From assembly GCA_965112735.1 (NCBI GenBank), contig OZ218950.1, positions 2,852,001 through 2,916,000 on the forward strand: a stretch of 64,000 bases of DNA, read 5' to 3'. Each line of letters starts with the position of its first letter. The first letter of the stretch is position 1. Source of the stretch: Phaeosaccion multiseriatum. Taxonomy: Eukaryota > Ochrophyta, other classes. The position numbers and the translations under genes were made by a program. Below, piece by piece: positions 13,201-24,425 of the stretch. The notes beneath the pieces were generated by a model. It did not search any database and was not told the origin of the DNA. It saw only the letters and a program-made list of their open reading frames with translations.

Positions 13201-14653
13201 AACACACACCCCTCTAGGCCGCTCGCCGCGGGAATGTCGAAGCCGCGAAGGCGCTCCTTGCCTTTCCCGGGGTGGACGTGCGCCTGAGCTTGTGCCCGCA
13301 GGACAGGCGCACCCCCCTGCACGCCGCCGCCGCCGTCGGATGTGCTGAGATGGTGGAGCTGCTGCTCGAGACCGAGGGAGGCGCGGAGGTGAGTTCGTGA
13401 GATGACGTGGGGATGGCGAATAGGGTGGGGTGATACCTATCCTATTGACTTACAGGACTCAACCTATGAATTACGTATGTGTGTGCGTGTGGGTGTGTTT
13501 GTGAGATGACGTGGGGATGGCGAATGGGGTGGGGTGATACATATTCTATTGACTTATAGGAATCAACCTATGAATTACGTATGTGTGTGCGTGTGGGTGT
13601 GTTTGTGAGATGACGTGGGGATGGCGAATGGGGTGGGGCGCAAGAGAAAGAACATAGTTCAAGTTGTTCCTTTTTCACCCGTTTTGTTTTTGTCGTCATC
13701 CCCCCCCCCGTCTCATCCCCACCCCTCCCCTTCCACCCTCTCCCACAGAGCATGCTCAACGCCAGCGATGAGTACGGCAAGACGCCCCTCGCCGACGCGG
13801 TGATGGGGAACTTCCCCGAGGTAACCAAGCTCCTCACCCAGCACCCCCTGTTCGACGCCTTTACTTGCATCCTCTTCGATCGAGAGGGGGTTGCGGCTCA
13901 GTGCGTGCTGAGTACGGCGGAGGCGATGAACATTCGCGTTGTGGACGACCCTGACGCCACGAGTGCCGAGGTGAGAGAGTCAAGTCAAGACCGACTGATT
14001 GATTGATGACTGATTGATGATTGGCTGACTGACTGACTCACTAACTCACTGACTCGCTTACAGACTGACTGACTGATTGACTCACTGACTCACGGACTCA
14101 CTGCCTCACTGACTCACTGAATCACTGACTCACTGACTCACTGACTCACTGACTCACTGACTGACTGACTGACTGACTGACTGACTGACTGACTCACTGA
14201 GTCATTGACAGATGACGGACAACATCTGATACACTTCTAGTAGTAAGTTCTTTTACTGACTTCCTTACCGTACAATATCACAAACTGGAACTGAAACAGG
14301 TGAGGGCCTCGAACACCATCGTGACGGCATTACTGGCGGCGGTGAGGAGACTCGCAGAGGAGGAGGGGGTAGAGGTCCCGGGGGGCACGCACCGCCATCA
14401 CTGTTTCCAGGACGGCGTGTTGTACTCCACAGCGAAGCTCTACGACCTCAATCCGGTGTCTCCAGGGGGGGCAGCGGCAGCGGCAGGGGCAGGGGTGGGT
14501 GCCAGTTCGAGCCCTAACATTACTACTACTCAGTCTGCCTTGTCTCTGGAGAGTCTGGACGAGGGGGATGGCGGAATCACAGACCAACGCAACGCAGGCG
14601 AGGAATTGGTGATACAGCAGGAGCAGGTGGTGGAGACCGCCGTTGGGGCGTAG
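2689..14653 (+). CDS. Giant armadillo-repeat plus ankyrin-repeat protein, about 2,755 aa
   Basis: Fourteen exons join in frame: 2689-2844, 2999-4421, 4609-6084, 6586-7878, 8040-8892, 9190-9645, 9906-10162, 10430-10585, 10884-10943, 11260-11385, 11650-12914, 13218-13388, 13749-13970 and 14300-14653. The start MGPKKKANAAA is the first Met of an open exon. Residues ~50-1500 are helical armadillo/HEAT-like (for example EAKKLSVLLKANDKSKRMQA), split by Ala/Gly/Ser-rich inserts. Residues ~1630-2600 contain ankyrin repeats such as GLTPLLVAVMVGKQEVALELL, GMTALHSAMLSGDAELVTTL and RRTPLHAAAAVGCAEMVELLL. Both repeat types are protein-binding scaffolds. The order recalls animal ANKAR/ARMC3-type proteins, but the size is far larger and I infer no specific partner. 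Low-complexity coding tracts include poly-Ala, poly-Gly, poly-Ser and Glu-rich stretches. The tail after 14300 has no recognisable domain. The gene converges on the kinesin gene. Confidence 0.78.
4488..4544. repeat. (TCAG)n microsatellite in intron 2
   Basis: About fourteen uninterrupted TCAG units lie in the intron 4422-4608 of the armadillo-ankyrin gene. Confidence 0.9.
6085..6395 (+). repeat. (GTGA)n array starting at a splice donor
   Basis: About 310 bp of GTGA/GAGT tetranucleotide repeat with few variants (GAATAAGT, GACT) begins exactly at the 5' splice site GTGAGT of intron 3 and fills most of that intron. Repeat unit and donor consensus are the same sequence. Confidence 0.92.
9100..9189 (+). 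repeat. Pyrimidine-rich tract before exon 6
   Basis: The 3' half of the intron 8893-9189 is almost pure C/T (CCCCTCCTCCTCC-like) up to the acceptor GGCAG. It probably serves as an extended polypyrimidine tract. Confidence 0.6.
10586..10735 (+). repeat. GTGAGTGGG / GTAG / GGTG tetranucleotide repeats at a donor
   Basis: Intron 8 of the armadillo-ankyrin gene opens with GTGAGTGGG and continues as degenerate GTGG, GTAG and GAGT tetranucleotides for about 150 bp, again anchored on the donor. Confidence 0.75.
13397..13640 (+). repeat. 104-bp minisatellite in intron 12, about 2.3 copies
   Basis: Units starting GTGAGATGACGTGGGG occur at 13397, 13501 and 13605, a period of exactly 104 bp with few differences. 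Each complete unit also contains an acceptor-like TTACAG or TTATAG and ends next to a donor-like GTGAGATG, so the unit looks like a duplicated intron-exon-intron fragment. Confidence 0.88.
13995..14212 (+). repeat. (GACT/CACT)n repeat in intron 13
   Basis: About 215 bp of GACT, CACT and GATT tetranucleotides fill most of the intron 13971-14299 of the armadillo-ankyrin gene. Confidence 0.85.
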
Positions 14654-14951
14654 AGTGCTATTGTATTGGATATATTACTGCCCCAAGGCACTCTGATGGA
14701 TGGCAAGCATGAAGAGAAGGGATGGGATGAGCAGTCCCTTCCTCCGTCCCTCTCCCTGTCTTGCGAGGGGCTGTTGCGCTGTGTTTTGTTCGTACTTTCA
14801 GACGCCCGTCAAAAAGTCGTCGTAATGTTGTACTCGCACCACAGGCAGACTGCCACGGACGTACAGATAAGACAGACAGACAGACAGACAGACAGGCAGG
14901 CATCGACCGACACACGCTCGCCCGCGTACACGCCTCACGCCCTCGCGCGCA

Positions 14952-15000
<49 letters not shown>

Positions 15001-15091
15001 CAGCTTCAGTTCCGCCTCAGCGTGTTGAACAAATTGATCAATTCAAATCAAAATCGATCACAAGGATACCCCCCCAATGCCCCACGCACGC
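14654..15091. other. Convergent intergenic region with (CA)n microsatellite
   Basis: This 438-bp region lies between the stop codons of the armadillo-ankyrin and kinesin genes. It holds a short (ACAG)n stretch near 14874 and a (CA)n run at about 14956-14997. No open reading frame with coding character is seen. Confidence 0.7.
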
Positions 15092-15384
15092 CTACACGAC
15101 GTCCGCGTCGTTGGTGGGCTGCAGCGCGTTTGCAAAGGGGTCCTGCCCTGCAGCCCTTGTCCGTGCCGACCTCGGCCCCAACCCTCGGGACGGCGCCAAA
15201 AGGGAGGAGGAGGAGAGGGTCTTGGGCAGGCGAGAAGACCGAGATGTACTTCGAGCGGCACGATTGGCTCCTCCTCCTCCTCCTCCTCCTGCTGCTGCTG
15301 CTGCTGCTGCAGCCTTGGTGGGGGCTCTGCTCCTGCTCCTGCTCCTACTCCTGTTGTTGCTGTTGGTGTTGGTGTTGGTGTTGG

Positions 15385-15415
<31 letters not shown>

Positions 15416-17059
15416 GCTCGAGGTGACCGAGGAAGTCGAGGTCACACTATTGGGGCTGTCTTGTACGCCCCTAGCCTCTGCGCGGTCTCGCTCTCGCTCT
15501 CCCTCCCCCTCTCCCTCCTCCTTCCCCTTTTTCTTCTCCTCTGTTTCGTTTTCCTCCTCCTCCTCCTCCTCCTCAGCCGCCGCCGCCGCCATCATCGGAG
15601 TTTCAATACGCAGGCCACTGTCCTCCTCCTGAGGAGCTTTCTCACTGGCAGCGCTGACTACAGCAGTTGGTGCTATAGCAGCAGCACTTGGTACAACAGG
15701 GGCAGGGGCGGCAATGGTGTGGGCCGTGCTGACGAGGACCTCTCCCTCGAACGTAAGCCTGGCCCGCTTGAAGATGTCGGTGTGTGGCTCCGTCTCGGAG
15801 AAGACCGAGGGGCACTCAAACGCCCTCTTGGTGGGGGTGGCGCAGCCTGTGTCGCGCAGCCCTCCCCCCGCACCCTCGGCCCCTACACTCACGGCGCGGG
15901 CGACGTGCTCGTCGACTGAGGCGCCCAGCCCTGTCACCAGGCGGCCGTGACCATCCATGCTCTGGGCGAGGGGAGGGGAGGGGAGGGTAGGGGAGGGAGC
16001 ATTGGAGGGAGGGAGAATGAGAGGGAGGGAGGGAGGGAGGAAGGGAGGGAGGGAGGGAGGAAGGGACCACATGAGTGAGTCGAGCAAGTGATCGAGGGAG
16101 TGAGCACAGAAGCGACACATCGAGTGAGCGAATGAAACTGACGGGGGGATCATGAAAGCTGATGTAAACTGATGTTAAACTGATGCTGATGTGAATGTGC
16201 ATGCATAAGAACCACCCCCCTCCCCTCATCCCCCCCCCCCCCTCCTCTTGTCCACCCTCACCTCCTGCACCTGTCCCTCCATCCGCTTGACCACAGCGCT
16301 CTCCTCTGCCAGCAAAGCCGTCGCCTCTGCTCTCAGCGCCCCCTCCCTGCCTCTTGCCTGCTCCGTCATGCTCTCGGTCGACGCACACAAGTTGGTCATC
16401 GCCGCCGTACAGCACAGCTCTTGGGCAGCGCTGTCGGCGTCGCCGGCCTTTGAATTGTCCGTCACCAACTGCGTGATGCGGCGTGCGCTGTGGACATTGG
16501 CCTCGACGCCTTCGGACATGAGGGTGGTGGTGCTGGCGACGTCTGAAGCGAATGTGGAACAGCTCTGGCTGAAGACCTCCACGCTCTCCTGACGAGGGAG
16601 GGGGAGGGGGGGGGACATTGAGAGAGCAGGGGGGGGTTGGGATTGATATACACGTGCGAGTTTGAGGGGCGGTTGGGAAAGCGTAGAATGGCAGGGGCAA
16701 GAACCCATCCACCACACACATACTCACCCACCCACCCACCCACCCACCCACCCACCCACGCAGCACGCACGCACCTGCACCCTCCCTTTCACGGCCCCCA
16801 GGCTGTCCTGCATCCCCTTGCAGTGCTCGCCTGCCCTCTCGTCCGCGCTGCCTACGACCTCCTTCATCTCCCTCCCCACGTCCATGAGCGAGCCCTGTGT
16901 CCTCTGGTACCCATCCACCACGGTGGCTGCATGTCCGTCGAACTCCTGGCCCATCTTGGCCTTGAAGTCCCCCATGAGTCCTGACACCACGGCAAGCACC
17001 TTGTCCGCCTCCCCCATCACTTCGGTCTTGCGCAGCTCCGTTAGTCGGAGCACCTGAGG

Positions 17060-17120
<61 letters not shown>

Positions 17121-18483
17121 CGTATGGGGGCGGGGATGGGGGCGGGGGTGCGGGTGCTGTGAGTGTGCTGTGGCAGTTACTCACTGACGCACGCACTCAC
17201 TCACTCTCTCACTCCATGAATCACTCCCTCATTCTGTCCCTCACTCTCTCATCACCCTCTCACTCAATCACCACTCCATCCGCTCGCCATTTCCTTACCT
17301 CTCCCTTCTGCTCCTCGAGCTCGGCCTTTTGCTCCTGCAGTCTGTCCACCGCCCACGCCTGTACCTTGCCGAGCTCCTCCGAATTGCTCTGTGCAAACCT
17401 CTGAATGTTGAGTCTGGCCCCCTCCACCTCACCCCCCAATTGCTCGGCAAACAAGCTCAGGTCCGAAGCCTGCCCCGACAGCCTGGTGTGCAAGGACACA
17501 AGCTGAGCAGCACACTCCCTCTCGGTGTGCTTCGCCTCCTTGGACTGTTCCGAGAGGGCTTCAGTGAGAACCCTGCAGCGCTCGAGGGCTCGGCTCCGTG
17601 CGCCTTCGCTCAGTCCTTTGAAGTCGCGAGTCAGTTCCTGTGATTGTGGTGATGTGGGGTGATGTGGGGTGGGGTGGGGTGGTGAGGTGAGGTGCGGTGG
17701 TGGCATCTCCTTTGTCACCCCCTCCGATCCCCCCTCCGCCACACCCCATGGGGAACCCCCCTGGGAAAAATGATGCCCAAAACTGGGTTCTGGCGTGGTT
17801 CCTTTCTACCCATATGCCTTCACAGATTCCCTGGTGCCCACATGCCTCTAACCTGTCCGAGGGCGACAAGCTGTCCAGCGGTAGTGCTCATGTGATCGAG
17901 ATCCTGCTTCGCATTCTCTTCCGCTCGCTGGAGAGGGGAGCAGGAGGCAGGCAGGCAGGCAGGCAGGTAGGTAGGTAGGGCAGGAAAAAGACACGGTAAG
18001 CCAAAACGCTTCGTCCGCGTAGAGCAGCAGCACCAGGAGGAGGAGGAGAAGGAGGAGGAGGAGCATCGCCACGGAGAAGAAGAAGCACCAGAGAAGTGTT
18101 GGGCACTAGTCATTCCGTCCCTTCGGCACCAGATTCGTCCTACCCCCTGCCTTTTCCCTACACACTCCACACATACACACACGCACACACACGTATGTAT
18201 ACACACCCACGCACCATCGCGGTGTGAGCAAGCGCCGCTCTCAGCTCCAGTGCGGTCTTGGCATGCTTCTCCCTGAAGGTCTTGACGGCCTCTGTCAACC
18301 CGTCCGTGAGGGCGTGCGCGTCTTTCTTCCACTGCTCAGCCTCTCCCTTCTTGGTGGCCAACGCCGTCTCCTGCCTCAGGGCCTTTGCAAGCAGCCCGGA
18401 GATGTCCGCCTCCGCTGCACAGAGGGAGGCCTTGGTAATCTCCGCCTCTGTGTGTGTGTGTGTGAGTGTGAGTGCGTATGTTT

Positions 18484-18515
<32 letters not shown>

Positions 18516-19275
18516 TGTGTGTGCGTGTGTGCGCGCCCGGCCGTGTAACAGCGTATTGCAGCCGTGTATGTGTGCAAGCGTGAGGTTGTGTCGGCCGGTC
18601 GATGTCGGCGGTCCGAAACGTAAGTATCCACCCCACCCAGAAATGTCCCCCCTCCCTCCCTCCGTCCCTCCTCATCCCTCTCCCCTCCGCACCCCTCCCC
18701 AAACTCAACGCAAGCCTCCCTACCTTTCAGCAGACGCCTCTCGGTATTGACTTGCTCAGCGACAATAGCCTTGGTCGCATGCACATCCCTCTGCGTCTCC
18801 AACAGCTGCAGCGACCTCTCCTCGAGCTCCCCCTCCGTGTGCGCCAACCTTGCCCGTGTGTACGCGAGGGTCGCCTCTGTGGCAGCGAGGGTTTCACGAG
18901 TAGACCCAAGCACCTCTTGAGTCTGTCTCAACTCGGCCTGGGTGCGGCTCAACTCGCTTTGTGTGTCACGGAGCTCCGCCTGTGTGTTGAGGAGGGTCGT
19001 GTTGGTGGTGCTGAGCTCACACTGAGTCTCGTGCAGCTCCTGTGTGGTCTTGTCGAGGTTCTCTGTGAGGGCTTTGCTCTCTGCCCTGGAGCTGGCGAGG
19101 GCCTCCTCCAGTTCTTCGTTGGCCTCCTGGAGCTGCTCCCTCTCGCTCTTTAGGACCTGGATCTGAAGGAAGGGAAGGGAGGAGGCAGAGCACAGGCAGA
19201 GACAGAGACAAGAGCACAGGCAGAGTCCATGGCAACAGCAGTAGGGACCACAACAAGAACCACGTCATCATCATC

Positions 19276-19309
<34 letters not shown>

Positions 19310-19919
19310 GGGAGAAGGAGGATGCCAAATGAGTGCACACGACAGACGTGGGGTTGAGCCGTGAGGGTCTCTCTCACCCTCCCTCTCGCTCTCGATTGCT
19401 GAATTTGAATATCGGTCCATCGGTGCACCAGAGCAGAGCACAGTCTTGTCTGTGGGGAGCAACGCCGCATCGCTGAAATACCTCCTGCTGCTCCTTCTTC
19501 TTTTCTTCCTCCTCCTCCTCCTACCCCACCTCCTCCCCTCCACCTCGCCCTCCCCCTCCACCACCTCCTCCTCGTCCCCTCCTCCTCCTCCTCCTCCTGA
19601 CGAACCTCTTCCTTCCTGGCCTTGACGATCCCGTCCACCTCAGCCAGCTGGTTCCTCTGGCACTCGAGCTCGGTCTGCATCTGGTCATACTTGGCAGGGT
19701 CAAGATACACTCCGTTCTTCTCGCGACTCGCCAGGAGCATGGAACGGAGGCTGCGAAGAACAAGTGAGTGAGTGAGTGAGTGAGTGAGTGAGTGAGTGAG
19801 CGTGCGTGCGAGCGAGAGAGTGGGTGGATGAATGAACAGAGTAGTATTTTGGTGGGCATCCTTGATACCGTGTTCGAAGGCAAGCGTAGTAAGAGCCATT
19901 CGTCCATCCATACTCCGAA

Positions 19920-19967
<48 letters not shown>

Positions 19968-20825
19968 CTCAATCTCTCCCGCGTACTCCCGGAGCTGGTG
20001 CGTCTTGGTGGTCCTCTGATTGGCCTGAGGCTTGTTGGTGATACTCTTGGCCTTGAGGGCATAGTCCAGCGTACTAAGTGTCTCCTCAATGGCGTCACTC
20101 GAGGCCGTTACGGTGGCAATGATGCAGGTACGGGCCCTTCCTCCGAGGCTCTCTTGGAGAAGTCGGGTCAACTTGGAGTCGCGGTAGGGCACGTGTGAGT
20201 TGTGCTCCACCAACGCGCTAATGACTCTGCCAAGTGTGAGCAGCGACTTGTTGATGTTGGACGCCTCCCTGGCCCGCTCGTTCTTTGCTCCGCTGCGCCC
20301 CACACACTCAGAGCCAGCGAGGTCGACGAGGTTGAGCTGCCCGTTGCGGATCACCTGATCATCATGATGCATGGTGTTGTGTGTGTGTGTGCGCGCGTGT
20401 GTGTGTGGGTGCGTGTATACGTGTGTGCGCATTGTGTAAGTGTGGTAGCTCGTCAGAGGGGGAGAATGGCTGGGACAGGCTGGGACAGGCTCCCACCCCA
20501 CCCCACCACCACTGACTGCCCTCCCCACTCCACCCCAAACCCCATCCCTCCCCCTCCCCCTCCCTCTGTCCCACACACCTCCTGCCCGTCTGTGGTGGTG
20601 TCTTTGATCATAATCTTGAGGGTAAAGATGGAGTGACTCCTGCTCGAGTTTTTGTTCATGAGTGTCTCCGCCGTCCTCCTGGCATCGATGCCCCTCTCCA
20701 GGATGCGGAAAATGTCAGCAGCGTTGAGCACTTGCACCTCCTCCAATCCACAGCACACCACGCCTCTCTTGGCGTCTTGGCGAAGCTCCACCTGTATGGA
20801 GTGTAGAGACCGATCGTCAGTGCGC

Positions 20826-20883
<58 letters not shown>

Positions 20884-21665
20884 CAAAGGACGCCTCATAT
20901 GTCAGCGAGATGCAACGGAGGGATAGGACGGGATCAGACGCGCTTCTGTATCACCTGCAGGCCTCTCCCCAGTGCGTCCGTGCTCCCTCGCCTGTCCTCG
21001 CCGCCCCCCCCCCCCCCCTGGTCTCTCTCTCTCCCTTACGCACCTTCTTCACCTTCCCGCCGTCATCCTTAGCTCCGAGCAGGTCGGCGAGCTCTTCATT
21101 GTACAGCTCGAGGAAGCTGACCCTCAGCGTGTAGTCCGCCTGGAGCTGTTCCAAGTGCTCGAAGATGGCATTGACACTGCGCGGGATGACCCCCATTTGC
21201 TCCTCCTCGCTGAGCGAGCCCTCCATGGTGTACGTCTTTCCGGTGCCTGTCTGACCGTACGCAAACACCGTGCAGTTGTAGCCCTACTCTCGCAAGCGTG
21301 CCGCAGGGAGGTGATGAAGGAGGAAGAAAGAGTGGCAGGGGGAGAGTATTCAACTCGCAATCAAAGCCGAAACCGGGTGAAAATTTCCCCACCTTCCCTC
21401 CCCCACCAAAAGACGCCCTCACCTGCAGCATTTCTTTCACAATGGGCTCCACCATGGAGGAGAAGACCTCCTCCTGCGTAGCGTACCCGTTGAACACATT
21501 GTCGTACGTGTATCCCTTGTCCCGGGCTGTCACCTTGTTTGCGACCCCATCGCAGTTCACAGCGTGCATGTAACCCCGCTGCTTCTCCCTCTCGTTGACT
21601 GGGCGGCATCGTACAGCCACCTGCACGTTTTGCCCCTTCACAGCGGGCTCCGGGGGAGACGCCAT
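15092..21665 (-). CDS. Kinesin-5 (BimC/Eg5-type) mitotic motor, about 1,263 aa
   Basis: Twelve minus-strand exons join in frame: 21665-21423, 21283-21044, 20791-20579, 20354-19966, 19750-19606, 19162-18724, 18447-18215, 17927-17853, 17637-17299, 17053-16775, 16588-16262 and 15961-15092. The motor spans residues ~12-360, beginning [16 protein letters not shown]. It has a P-loop ([12 protein letters not shown]), switch I ([11 protein letters not shown]), switch II (LVDLAGSE) and a neck linker [16 protein letters not shown] long coiled coil with heptad-like [17 protein letters not shown] follows. The tail holds a BimC box ([14 protein letters not shown]), the CDK-regulated site typical of kinesin-5. 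Kinesin-5 tetramers cross-link and slide antiparallel spindle microtubules. The last exon adds a Ser/Glu/Ala/Gly-rich tail with an Asn-Thr run and RSRSRSRS. The family call is firm; extent of the low-complexity tail is as read. Confidence 0.9.
17062..17114. repeat. (GT)n microsatellite, (CA)n on the gene strand
   Basis: A pure dinucleotide run of about 50 bp sits a few bases upstream of the acceptor of kinesin exon 10 (minus strand, acceptor at 17054). Confidence 0.9.
19922..19965 (-). repeat. (GT)n starting at the kinesin intron 4 donor
   Basis: On the gene strand exon 4 ends GAGAG at 19966 and is followed at once by an uninterrupted GTGTGT run of 44 bp, so the splice donor is the first unit of the microsatellite. 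Confidence 0.9.
20828..20881. repeat. (TG)n microsatellite in kinesin intron 2
   Basis: A pure dinucleotide run of about 54 bp, (CA)n on the gene strand, lies roughly 40 bp upstream of the acceptor of exon 3. Confidence 0.9.
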
Positions 21666-22118
21666 CCCTGTTCCCTGCTCTTCGCCTCACGCAAAGCTCG
21701 TCAAGTTCTCTCCTTGAGTTGCCAGCTTTTTCTGCTCCCCGCAACCCCACAACTCCTGCTGGAGCACAGTGCAGACCCTACGATCCTTCCCCCCTTATTC
21801 TTCGTCTTCTCGCCCCCCAAGGTCTCTCTGATATATATTCAATCCAATCCATCCTGAGGGACCGTTGGTAATTTCGATTATTGTCTAAACTGAAACTGAA
21901 ACTGGATCCGCGGAAATCAAATCAAATCACCAAATCACCCTCGGCATATTTATTTTGGAGCGCGCTCTCTTCTCCTTTATCTCCTCTCCCTCTCTCTCTC
22001 TCTCTCCCTCTCTCTGTCTCTCTGATCTACCCCCCCCGTCTTGTCCAGTTGAACCACTATGAGGCACTCCGAAGGGCCGACTAGAATTGTGAAGAAGGTG
22101 TAAAGTGATTTGGGAAAA
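21666..22118. promoter_or_regulatory. Divergent intergenic region, kinesin / dioxygenase-like gene
   Basis: The 453-bp region between two divergent start codons is AT-richer than its surroundings in the middle, with TGATATATATTC near 21829 and an AACTGAAACTGAAACTGG repeat near 21888. It probably carries both promoters. No defined element is proven. Confidence 0.45.
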
Positions 22119-23435
22119 ATGTCCCTTCTCCTTGACGCCGGAGGTCTGGAAGGCTTGAAAGGTCTGGCGGCAGAGGATTTGACACTCACAGCCGAGTCTT
22201 CGCCTTGCTTTGAGTACTTAGGCAAAGAGGAGAAGGAGGTCTGGTCGAGCTGGTTAGATGATGAAGAAGATGACGTCGATAATGAAGGCGGGGGAGCCAT
22301 CGACGAGGGAAGGGGGGACAAAGAGAGCTCCCCTCTCGCGTCTGTTTGCCCGCTGCAGAAGCGAGCTGCTGCTGCCATCACGAACAGCCAGATCTTCAGA
22401 CAGAATCTGTCTCCAGAGTACGACGGAAAGTTCTATTGTCAGCTGGACAACGTCCTCGACGCAAGGGAGTGCACTCTTCTCACGCAGGCAGCCCGGGGCC
22501 TTTGTCAGCCAGAGGCGGAAGCCTGCACTCTAGATGACGCGGTCTTCGCCGAGCAGCTGTGGGACAGAGTCAAGCGCTTTGTCCCCAGCACGTGGGAAGG
22601 ACGCCCTGTATTGGGTCTCAAGGAGACAGTGAGGCTTCAGCGCGGGGAGGACGAAGGGGTGTTTAACTCTGCCAATGTAGGTGGTCCGTGCTGAGTATGT
22701 GGGGTTAGTGGAAGGTTGGGGTTGATTGATGGTGTAGTTTGATGCTTGGTTGGACTTGAAAAGTCGGAAGCTTTCCCTCCCCCCCCCCTTTGTGAAATTG
22801 CCCCGCGGACCTCGATTACCCAGCAGGGAGTCCGCCCTTTCTCCTCGAATGCCTCCTTCACACCTCGACCCGTCTCTTCCTCCTTCTCCTATGTTGTACC
22901 CTCACTCACTCACTCACTCACTCACCCACAGCTCCAGCACACTGGCAGTGGCGGGAGTGTCGATGGCCCGTCCGCCTGCCACTCTCTCGTTCTCTTCCTG
23001 GAAGACGACTCCTCCCCCCGGCAGCAGGCGGGCTGTACTGCTGGCAGTGTGGTGATGTATCTTGGCGGGACAAGGGGTGGAGGGGATGAGCCTTGCCATG
23101 GGCCCGAGGGGCAGCCTCGACCAGGTCGTGTATTCGTGCACGAGCAGCAGCTTACGCTCCGAGTCACTGCTGCTGATGCTGCACCACCAACTACTGATGC
23201 TGCCTCACCCTCTGCCGCTGTTGCGGAGTCTGAAGGAGCCGAAGGAGAGACCAAGGGGGGTGTAGGCTTTGGTCGAGTTGTGCTAGTGCTGGACGTACTC
23301 TACGGCCGACATTCCGTGGTGGAGTGCCGGGAGACGGGAGAAACGACAGCAGTCTGTGAGGGTTTCACCGCTTGGTGCGGCATGAAGCCCGCGGCGGACA
23401 GCTCTGGTTCCGGGTCGGGCTGCTGCATCAGCTAG
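22119..23435 (+). CDS. 2-oxoglutarate/Fe(II) dioxygenase-like protein, degenerate
   Basis: Two exons, 22119-22676 and 22932-23435, join in phase 0 and encode about 353 residues. The start is the ATG at 22119. The acidic N-terminus (WLDDEEDDVDNEGG) precedes a region like prolyl-4-hydroxylase-type proteins: FYCQLDNVLDARECTLLTQA corresponds to the usual 'fL..eEC..li..a' segment, and LWDRVKRFVPS..LKETVRLQRGEDEGVF corresponds to 'lW.rv..llP...lNe.lR.yrY..G..F'. The iron-binding HxD is not evident; the exon junction gives NLQHTG, with no Asp two residues after the His. The distal His and Arg ligands are also unclear. It may be a catalytically dead or divergent member, or the exon model may miss a piece. 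Function is therefore tentative. Confidence 0.5.
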
Positions 23436-24425
23436 ACAGCTAGACTACCTACCACCAGTCGTCTTTGGGCTGATATGCTGTGGTCCAAATTGGGTTGAGT
23501 TGAGTTGAATTGAATTGAATGGGGTTTGTATGTTGGGCTACCGGGATAGACGGGCGGATGGTGTGATGGTGGGTTGTACAGATTTTGTAACTGTCGTTCG
23601 GATGTATGGCGTTTAGGATGAGTCCAATGTGTGTTGGCGTCTTGGGGGGCGGGATGAGACGAGTTGGTGGGAGGATAAGCAAGTGGATAAGTGTACTAGT
23701 GGTGAGGGAAAGAGAAAAGGACAGGGTGATGACAAGCGTGTGCGCTAGCGGGGTAGGGGTCGGTCGGCACCAGCCAGCCGGACGTTATCACCGAACGACG
23801 TGCGCCAAAAGATAGCAGCTATTGCGTCCGAAGGGGCCAGCCTTAAAATAAACTTGTTCAGATGTACGCAATTGGCTGGCCCCTGACAAGGTTCTGAGGC
23901 GACCCAGCCAGGCCAGAGAAACTCGAGAAACCTCGAACCTGGCCCGCTGGCGAGGCTTGGCAGAGCAGCATCATTGCCTTATTACATGGCTTTCCCCCAG
24001 AACCTGGAACCTGCCTGGCCGGCTGGCGCCGATCAGAACCTGGAACCTGGGTCGCGTCAGAACCTTGTCAGGGGCCGAGTTAGGGGCTGAGTAGCGAGGA
24101 AGCGAGGTCGAGGGGAGAGGGAGGAGCAGCCAGGTGCTGCAGGACTGCAGGAGTAAATAGAAAGTATTTCGATCTAGACATGGCCGTGGGGTTTTGCACT
24201 TAGATACACTGTGTTGTGTTGGGAGGGGGAAATGTGAGGGGGGATAGAGGTAGTAGAGGAGGAGAAGAGGGGATGGGGGAGGGGGGGGGCGGTGATCAGA
24301 TCGACTTTTAAAATCGATTAATCGACTTTAAAATCGATTGCAGAAGCTTCGAAGCTCCTCTTCTTCCCTCTCTCTCTTTCTCTCTATATATTCTTATGTG
24401 GTGACAGTAGGCTAGAAAAATTACA
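23436..24425. other. Intergenic region upstream of the Arf-GEF gene
   Basis: A 990-bp gap holding the foldback element at 23878-24076, purine-rich sequence near 24225-24295 and two AATCGATT-containing palindromes at 24300-24341, about 90 bp upstream of the next start codon. No coding potential is seen. Confidence 0.6.
23878..24076. mobile_element. Foldback MITE-like element with 28-bp inverted termini
   Basis: The left end (23878-23905, starting GGCCCCTGACAAGGTTCTGA) and the right end (24049-24076) are inverted copies matching at 27 of 28 positions. The 199-bp element has no coding capacity. Inner sequence contains repeated AACCTGGAACCTG motifs. A related copy is at 37276-37377. No clear target-site duplication is visible. 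Confidence 0.8.

Noticed and set aside
20029-20052. GTTGGTGATACTC in kinesin exon 4, close to the 13-bp motif
   Set aside because: It encodes the conserved kinesin neck-linker segment SITNKP, so the resemblance is explained by protein conservation.
23606-23815. Short plus-strand open frame after the dioxygenase-like gene
   Set aside because: Short, without similarity or splice context; probably 3' flank.
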